From the NCBI GenBank assembly GCA_943914745.1, contig CALUDF010000106.1:1-9333 (forward strand): a DNA stretch of 9,333 nt. Direction: 5' to 3'. The notes below the pieces were generated by a model. That model worked only from the letters and a program-made list of their open reading frames with translations. It was not told where the DNA came from and ran no database searches. The position numbers were made by a program, and so were the translations under genes. Of the stretch, positions 5,049 through 9,333 are shown piece by piece (the stretch's first letter is position 1; each line of letters starts with the position of its first letter). Source of the stretch: an uncultured Bacteriovorax sp. GTDB lineage: Bacteria > Bdellovibrionota > Bacteriovoracia > Bacteriovoracales > Bacteriovoracaceae.

Positions 5049-6020
5049 ATGTTAATTGAAGATCAGCACCCCCACAACAAATCCATCATGGTCGCAGTTT
5101 TAGGGGCACCAAACGTAGGTAAGAGTTCACTGATTAATTGTTTAATCGGAACTGACCTCTCAGTTGTAACGAGCAAACCTCAGACGACAAGAAATAAGTT
5201 TCACTGTGTCTTCACAGTGGATCGTACAGAAGTTGTCATGGTGGACACTCCGGGTCTGCATAAATCAAACCAGGAATTCAACAAGCGCTTAAACGAGCAG
5301 GCAAGAGAAGGGACGGAAGGAGCGGACTTAAATCTTCTTTTAATCGACATCTCTCGCGACATCTTGGATCAGTTCGTGGACTTTAAAGACAATTTCCAAC
5401 AAGAATTAGGACCGACTTGGGTTCTTTTTACTAAAGCGGATAAAGTTGAAAACTCAGAAAAACTTCCACTGGCGGAAGTTTTCCAAAAAGCACAAGAGCT
5501 CTTCCCGTCATTAGAAAAACATTTCTTAATTTCTTCAAAAGAAGGAATTAACATCCACGATTTAACTGGCTCCCTTTGTGACAAGGCAGCTCCAGGGCCG
5601 CACTTATATCCAAACGGAGACGTCTCTAACAAAAACCAAAGATTCTTTGTTACTGAGTACATCCGCGAGCAAGCGTTTGAACTTCTAAAAGACGAAGTTC
5701 CTTACGAAGTGGCCGTGGTGATTGACGAGTATAAAGAAGTGAAGGGTAAGACTGACCCGAGCACATATGAGTCGCATATTTCAGCGTCGATTCTGGTGAA
5801 CCGTCCCTCGCAAAGAGCGATCGTCATTGGCTCTTCTGGGTCGATGATTAAAGAAATCGGAATCAGATCGAGAAAAAAAATCGAAGTCATGACTGGTGGG
5901 CCGGTTCACTTAAACCTGCACGTCAAAGTCTCGCCGAAGTGGTTTTCAAACAACTTCGTATTGGAAGAAATCGGTCTTCCACGCGCGAAGGATTCTAACC
6001 GCGTATGGAGAAAGAAGTAA
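5049..6020 (+). CDS. era: GTPase Era, 30S ribosome assembly factor
   Basis: Era binds the 3' end of 16S rRNA and assists maturation of the small subunit, acting at or near the membrane. At 323 residues it is slightly longer than the usual 300. The GTPase domain shows G1 G19-A-P-N-V-G-K-S26, the Era-specific switch T41-S-K-P-Q-T-T-R48, G3 D66-T-P-G-L, G4 T128-K-A-D131 and G5 I-S-S-K-E-G (161-166). G4 has Thr in place of the usual Asn, a form also known in EngB. The C-terminal KH domain (about 205-300) contains I-V-I-G261-S-S-G264-S-M-I-K and a following basic helix R-S-R-K-K-I. The ATG at 5049 is chosen for its AAGGAG site. The gene starts 29 bases after rnc and its stop codon overlaps the der start (TAATG), so the three are co-transcribed. 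Confidence 0.96.
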   Translation: MLIEDQHPHNKSIMVAVLGAPNVGKSSLINCLIGTDLSVVTSKPQTTRNKFHCVFTVDRTEVVMVDTPGLHKSNQEFNKRLNEQAREGTEGADLNLLLIDISRDILDQFVDFKDNFQQELGPTWVLFTKADKVENSEKLPLAEVFQKAQELFPSLEKHFLISSKEGINIHDLTGSLCDKAAPGPHLYPNGDVSNKNQRFFVTEYIREQAFELLKDEVPYEVAVVIDEYKEVKGKTDPSTYESHISASILVNRPSQRAIVIGSSGSMIKEIGIRSRKKIEVMTGGPVHLNLHVKVSPKWFSNNFVLEEIGLPRAKDSNRVWRKK

Positions 6021-7990
6021 TGTCAACATCAAATCAAGACAATCAATACCACCGCTCGATGGTAATCTCCTTAATTGGTAGACCCAACGTCGGAAAAAGT
6101 TCACTCTTTAACAGGCTCATGAGAAAGGCCCATAAGGCCATCACTCATGATAAGCCGGGTGTAACCCGCGACCGCCACTACGGGATTGCGACGTTCGAAG
6201 AGCTTGCTGGAAAAGAAAGCGTAGAGGCCATTTTGGTTGATACTGGAGGATTTTACCCGACAAAGATCGAAGAGAATGTTCCAAGAAAAAATGACCAGAT
6301 CATGAACAAGTTCTTCAACATCATGACTGATCAAGCAAAGACCGCGATTAGAGAAAGCGATCTTATTTTATTCGTCGTTGACTCGCGCGAAGGAGTACTC
6401 CCTTTTGATGAGAGTATCGCCGACTATATCCGCGCTCAGAAAAAACCTTTCTGGGTTTTGGTCAACAAGTTCGACACTGATAAGCAAGAAGGCGAAGAGC
6501 TGGAGTTTTATCAGTTGGGAATTGGCGAAGAAGAGATGTTTAAAGTCTCTGCCGAGCACGGTCTTGGGCTTCTAGATTTAAAGCAAAGACTTCAAAAAGA
6601 AATCATCAAATTTGAGAGTTCACAAAAAGATGAGATGTCGAACTTGCAAAAAGGAGTGACACCAAGAGAGAAGGTTGTCGCCCGCCTAGCACTGATTGGT
6701 GCACCTAATGCCGGTAAATCGACAATGCTCAATCTTCTTTTGGGATCAGAAAGAGCGCTTGTGAGTGATATTCCGGGGACGACGGTGGATCCCATTGAAG
6801 GATTTTTTGACCTCTTCTTTGGAAAAGAGGCAGAGCTTTTAGATGAAGACTTAAGTTTTGCTAAGACGGACACGCTTTTATTCCAGCAGTACGAAGAATT
6901 CAGAAATAACAATCCTGACGTTTATAAAGACCTGGCCCTGGCCTACAACCTTGAAGAGGAAGGAACGAAGGGGATACCGGTCTATGACGAAGAAGATTAT
7001 TTAAGTGATGAGACTCCGCTTTTTGATGAGACAGTTGAAGAAGATGAGCATAGCGAAATCGACTTTGACGATGCTCTTTCAGATGAAGAGGTTAAACTCT
7101 CGGAAGATAATCTTTATGAGACAGTTTTTGCTGTCGATGAAGGCTCAGAGCTTGAAGAAGGTCTTTTAGAAGATGAAGAAAGTGATGAGGAGAGTGATGA
7201 AGAAGCGCAAAATGCAGGCTACTCCGCCGAGTTCCTTGCGGCCGAAGCTCAAATGCTAAAAGAAGAAGAGCTAAAAGGATCTCAGTGGCGCTCAATGCAC
7301 GTTGTGGATACGGCGGGAATCAGACGCCAAAAAGCGGTTGAAGGCTTCATCGAGCAACAATCCGTATACCGCTCACTTCGCTGTATCACTGAGAGTGATA
7401 TTATCCTCTTTATGATCGACGCAACGATTGGTATCTCTCATCAGGACCGTCGTCTTCTAGATATCGCCCTGGAAAAAGGGAAGTCAGTTATCGTGTGTTT
7501 AAACAAAGTGGATCTTTTAAAAGAGAAGCTGGTTGATGAAGACGCAAAAAAAGAGTGGATTGCTGATTTAAGAGCGACTGTCCCGTGGTTAAATCACTGT
7601 GACCTGATTCCTATTTCTGCCAAATACAATAAGCACATCGGAAGACTTAAAGAGTCGATCAAAAAGACCGTGCTTATCAGAAATAGAAGCATTGGAACAG
7701 GGAAGCTCAACCGTTATGTTTACCAAATGCTTGAGAGCAATCCCGTGGCCATTAAAAAGGCAGGAAAGAGACTAAAGGTAAAATACGCTTCGATGTTAAA
7801 GTCGAACCCACCGACGTTTCTTTTCTTTACGAACCTCTCTAAGGACATTCCTGATAACTACAAGAGTTACCTGAAAAATGGTCTGAGACGAGAGTTTGAG
7901 TTTAACAACACTCCAATTCACATCGTCTTTAGAACAGGTGAGGATTTAAACCGTCGCCTCAATAAACGAATGAAAGAAGTCACCAGATGA
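6020..7990 (+). CDS. der: GTPase Der (EngA) with large acidic insertion in the second GTPase domain
   Basis: Der has two tandem GTPase domains and a KH-like domain and is needed for 50S subunit assembly. Domain 1 (about 14-200): G20-R-P-N-V-G-K-S-S28, P-G-V-T-R-D (46-51), D74-T-G-G, N149-K-F-D, S177-A-E. Domain 2: G227-A-P-N-A-G-K-S-T235, P-G-T-T-V-D (252-257), D430-T-A-G-I-R-R, N495-K-V-D, S533-A-K. KH domain about 553-650. Total length is 656 residues against a usual 430-500. The excess lies between switch I and the D-T-A-G loop of domain 2: 172 residues separate Asp257 and Asp430, where about 16 are usual. About half of residues 322-396 are Asp or Glu, ending in three D-E-E units. The frame is uninterrupted and all GTPase motifs remain. 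Start ATG 6020 overlaps the era stop and has GGAG at 6007-6010; an ATG at 6005 is less likely. Confidence 0.95.
   Translation: MSTSNQDNQYHRSMVISLIGRPNVGKSSLFNRLMRKAHKAITHDKPGVTRDRHYGIATFEELAGKESVEAILVDTGGFYPTKIEENVPRKNDQIMNKFFNIMTDQAKTAIRESDLILFVVDSREGVLPFDESIADYIRAQKKPFWVLVNKFDTDKQEGEELEFYQLGIGEEEMFKVSAEHGLGLLDLKQRLQKEIIKFESSQKDEMSNLQKGVTPREKVVARLALIGAPNAGKSTMLNLLLGSERALVSDIPGTTVDPIEGFFDLFFGKEAELLDEDLSFAKTDTLLFQQYEEFRNNNPDVYKDLALAYNLEEEGTKGIPVYDEEDYLSDETPLFDETVEEDEHSEIDFDDALSDEEVKLSEDNLYETVFAVDEGSELEEGLLEDEESDEESDEEAQNAGYSAEFLAAEAQMLKEEELKGSQWRSMHVVDTAGIRRQKAVEGFIEQQSVYRSLRCITESDIILFMIDATIGISHQDRRLLDIALEKGKSVIVCLNKVDLLKEKLVDEDAKKEWIADLRATVPWLNHCDLIPISAKYNKHIGRLKESIKKTVLIRNRSIGTGKLNRYVYQMLESNPVAIKKAGKRLKVKYASMLKSNPPTFLFFTNLSKDIPDNYKSYLKNGLRREFEFNNTPIHIVFRTGEDLNRRLNKRMKEVTR
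7169..7204 (+). repeat. Low-complexity tandem repeat coding E-D-E-E, S-D-E-E, S-D-E-E in der
   Basis: Three successive 12-base units coding x-D-E-E lie at the end of the acidic insertion. The last two (AGTGATGAGGAG and AGTGATGAAGAA, 7181-7204) differ at two third-position bases. This is consistent with growth of the insertion by slippage or short duplication. Confidence 0.6.
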
Positions 7991-7991
7991 T

Positions 7992-8024
7992 AAAAAAAGG
8001 CCCAGGAAATTCCTGGGCCTTTTT
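7992..8024. terminator. Bidirectional rho-independent terminator after der
   Basis: GGCCCAGGAA (7999-8008) pairs with TTCCTGGGCC (8010-8019); the practical loop is formed by the central AAATT bases. A run of A bases precedes it and TTTTT plus a further T-run follow. It ends the rnc-era-der transcript two bases beyond the der TGA and also terminates the convergent barrel-protein genes (stop at 8029-8031). Confidence 0.92.
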
Positions 8025-8028
8025 GTTT

Positions 8029-8847
8029 TTACCAGTTAAAAATGTAGCTGATCATGGTGCTGTAGGCATTTCCGCCCAGGTCTTCAAACCCATAGCCCCC
8101 TTCTTTAATCGGGGCGTATCTCTGGGTGTTTTTGTCGAAGAAGGCGACAGAGTGAAAGAGGAACTCAAGCCCTATATAACTTTCTTTGATTTCAATTGGA
8201 AATTCCAGTCCAAAACCCAGTGCCGCCCCAAGGCCTCCGCCGGCGTCGTTGGGAAGCTCGACCTGGTCGATGTATTTATTAGTCGTGTACCAATACTCGA
8301 GTCTGCCGATGAGATAAGGGTTAGAGTAAGTGATGGCCGTTCCCAAGTTTGCAGTATCCAGATAGTGGCGGTAGCCTAAAAAAACTCTGAGCATACTGAC
8401 TTCAATCATCCCTGGAGGGCATGATTCGGTGTTGCCGTTACATTTTTTTATGCTCTCAAAGGCCCTGACTGCGTCTTTTAAGTACATTGAGTGCTTAGAG
8501 TATTCCACTCCAAGGCCAAGTGCCGTTTGAAAATCTTTAAAGAAAGTAAAAGAGACTCCGTATGAAGGAGGCAGATTCTCGTAGGCGTTGCCGCGGTTTC
8601 CATCGAATGTTGTAAGCCCTAGAGAGAGATTAAAAGAAAAAAATCTTCCGTAGCGATAGAAGCGCTCGTCTTCAACGACTTTGGAGTTTTCCACATCTTC
8701 ATTGAAGTCTGTGAAAATATCCCCACCCACATTTAAATCATCATCATCAGCGGCAAAGATGTCGTTGCCCGCGTCCTGGGCCTGTGCAACCTGCAGAGAG
8801 ACCGTCAGAAAAGTGATGAATAAAAGTGCGCTTAAGAATTTTTTCAT
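8029..8847 (-). CDS. Predicted outer-membrane beta-barrel protein, unknown family
   Basis: Residues 1-23 form a clear Sec signal peptide (M-K-K-F, hydrophobic core, cut at A-Q-A23). The mature N-terminus (about 25-61) is an acidic linker with D-D-D-D and two D-I-F units. From about 65 to the end, short amphipathic strands alternate with polar loops (S-F-N-L-S-L-G-L-T-T-F, Y-G-V-S-F-T-F-F, V-F-L-G-Y-R-H-Y-L, L-G-A-A-L-G-F-G-L-E-F). The chain ends in an aromatic strand I-S-Y-I-F-N-W, consistent with a barrel insertion signal. Cys136 and Cys143 lie seven apart in one loop and could form a disulfide. Its ATG overlaps the stop of the upstream gene (ATGA, 8844-8847), and no clear Shine-Dalgarno is present, so translation is probably coupled. 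Barrel topology is inferred; ligand and role are unknown. Confidence 0.85.
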   Translation of the reverse strand: MKKFLSALLFITFLTVSLQVAQAQDAGNDIFAADDDDLNVGGDIFTDFNEDVENSKVVEDERFYRYGRFFSFNLSLGLTTFDGNRGNAYENLPPSYGVSFTFFKDFQTALGLGVEYSKHSMYLKDAVRAFESIKKCNGNTESCPPGMIEVSMLRVFLGYRHYLDTANLGTAITYSNPYLIGRLEYWYTTNKYIDQVELPNDAGGGLGAALGFGLEFPIEIKESYIGLEFLFHSVAFFDKNTQRYAPIKEGGYGFEDLGGNAYSTMISYIFNW

Positions 8848-9333
8848 AGATAGAAGTGGATTCCTGCAACGACAAAGTTATTGCCAATTGTCTCAAAGAC
8901 AAAATCTTTTTTCTTGTTGGCCGAGACGCCGAATTCAAAACTAAAACCGATGGAGTTTAACCCCGAGAAGTGAAACTCGCTGCCCAGGCTCAAATCAAAT
9001 TGAAAACCCGAATACGTTTTTCCGGCGATCTTGTTGGCAATAAGGGCCCCTGTTCCTGAAAAATAGAAATTCAGTTGAGGTTCATCAAAAATATTGCGGT
9101 AGAGTTTGATTCCCGCACCGTATCCGCCCTCAGAGTCAGAGCTTGAGACCCCAACCATTGCACCGTAGGCAAAAGAGCGGCTTTTTTGCATTTTAAAGGA
9201 AATGGCAGGGAATTCGTTTTTTAGCTGATTCGTCATTCCAACGCCGAGGCGGTTGGTTTTTTCTAACGCATAGGCACTTTGAAGTGATAAAAGTAAGCAT
9301 CCTGCAAGTAAAACTCGTTTAAAGAGATTCTTC
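8844..9333 (-). CDS. Small exported beta-barrel-like protein (5' end cut by window edge)
   Basis: The frame is open to the right edge and upstream of the ATG at 9236 it encodes a signal peptide: K-N-L-F-K-R, hydrophobic stretch, then S-A-Y-A before L-E-K. So the gene starts beyond 9236. The codon ending at 9333 has G as its last base and lies just before K-N-L, so it is probably the ATG itself, giving 163 residues. The mature part is rich in Gly, Ser, Phe and Tyr in alternating strands (F-A-Y-G-A-M-V-G-V, Y-G-A-G-I-K-L-Y, L-N-F-Y-F-S-G-T-G-A, I-G-F-S-F-E-F-G-V), fitting a small barrel of about eight strands, and it ends in V-A-G-I-H-F-Y-L. It overlaps the downstream barrel gene by four bases and probably shares its promoter and pathway. 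The family is not recognised. Confidence 0.82.
   Translation of the reverse strand, partial: KNLFKRVLLAGCLLLSLQSAYALEKTNRLGVGMTNQLKNEFPAISFKMQKSRSFAYGAMVGVSSSDSEGGYGAGIKLYRNIFDEPQLNFYFSGTGALIANKIAGKTYSGFQFDLSLGSEFHFSGLNSIGFSFEFGVSANKKKDFVFETIGNNFVVAGIHFYL

Noticed and set aside
6005..6007. ATG at 6005 as start of der
   Set aside because: It would overlap era by 16 bases with no clear ribosome binding site; the ATG at 6020 has GGAG upstream and the common TAATG overlap.
7987..8379. Plus-strand open frame after der
   Set aside because: It lies antisense to the barrel gene, begins inside the terminator and has no family features, so it is a shadow of the minus-strand gene.
9294..9305. L-A-G-C lipobox in the truncated barrel-like protein
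   Set aside because: Only about three hydrophobic residues precede the Cys after the basic start, too few for a lipoprotein signal. The hydrophobic core continues past it to an S-A-Y-A signal peptidase I site.

Overview
The window looks like ordinary chromosomal core DNA of a Gram-negative bacterium of moderate GC content. It has lipobox and Sec signal peptides, two predicted outer-membrane beta-barrels, a compact gene layout, and housekeeping genes for ribosome assembly. The mix of a matrixin-type lipoprotein protease, barrel proteins of unknown family and divergent core proteins fits a Bdellovibrio-like lineage (Bdellovibrionota, for example Bacteriovorax or Peredibacter relatives). That placement is inference only. 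I see no insertion sequence, CRISPR array, tRNA, rRNA or phage module, and no gap above 300 bases without a gene.

Layout. (1) The 3' part of rplT (ribosomal protein L20) enters from the left edge and ends at a bidirectional terminator. (2) On the minus strand lie a metzincin/matrixin lipoprotein and an FSA/TalC-size transaldolase. (3) On the plus strand a secreted protein of unknown family, rich in predicted helix, starts 7 bases after a perfect TATAAT. (4) On the minus strand is a XerC/D-like tyrosine recombinase-fold protein with three of six catalytic positions changed. (5) Divergent from it is a tight plus-strand operon rnc-era-der (RNase III, Era, Der). (6) On the minus strand, converging on der, are two overlapping genes for exported beta-barrel proteins; the first is cut by the right edge, probably only two bases short of its start codon.

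How they work together. rnc, era and der form a ribosome-maturation operon: RNase III cuts the rRNA precursor, Era acts on the 30S subunit and 16S rRNA 3' end, and Der acts on the 50S subunit. The 29-base rnc-era gap and the era-der stop/start overlap (TAATG) suggest coupled expression. L20 at the left edge is another 50S assembly factor but belongs to a separate transcript.

The most unusual observations are a net insertion of about 155 residues, very acidic in its middle, inside the second GTPase domain of Der, and the eroded catalytic site of the Xer-like protein. I found no convincing multi-gene novel system; the novelty here is within otherwise conserved proteins.
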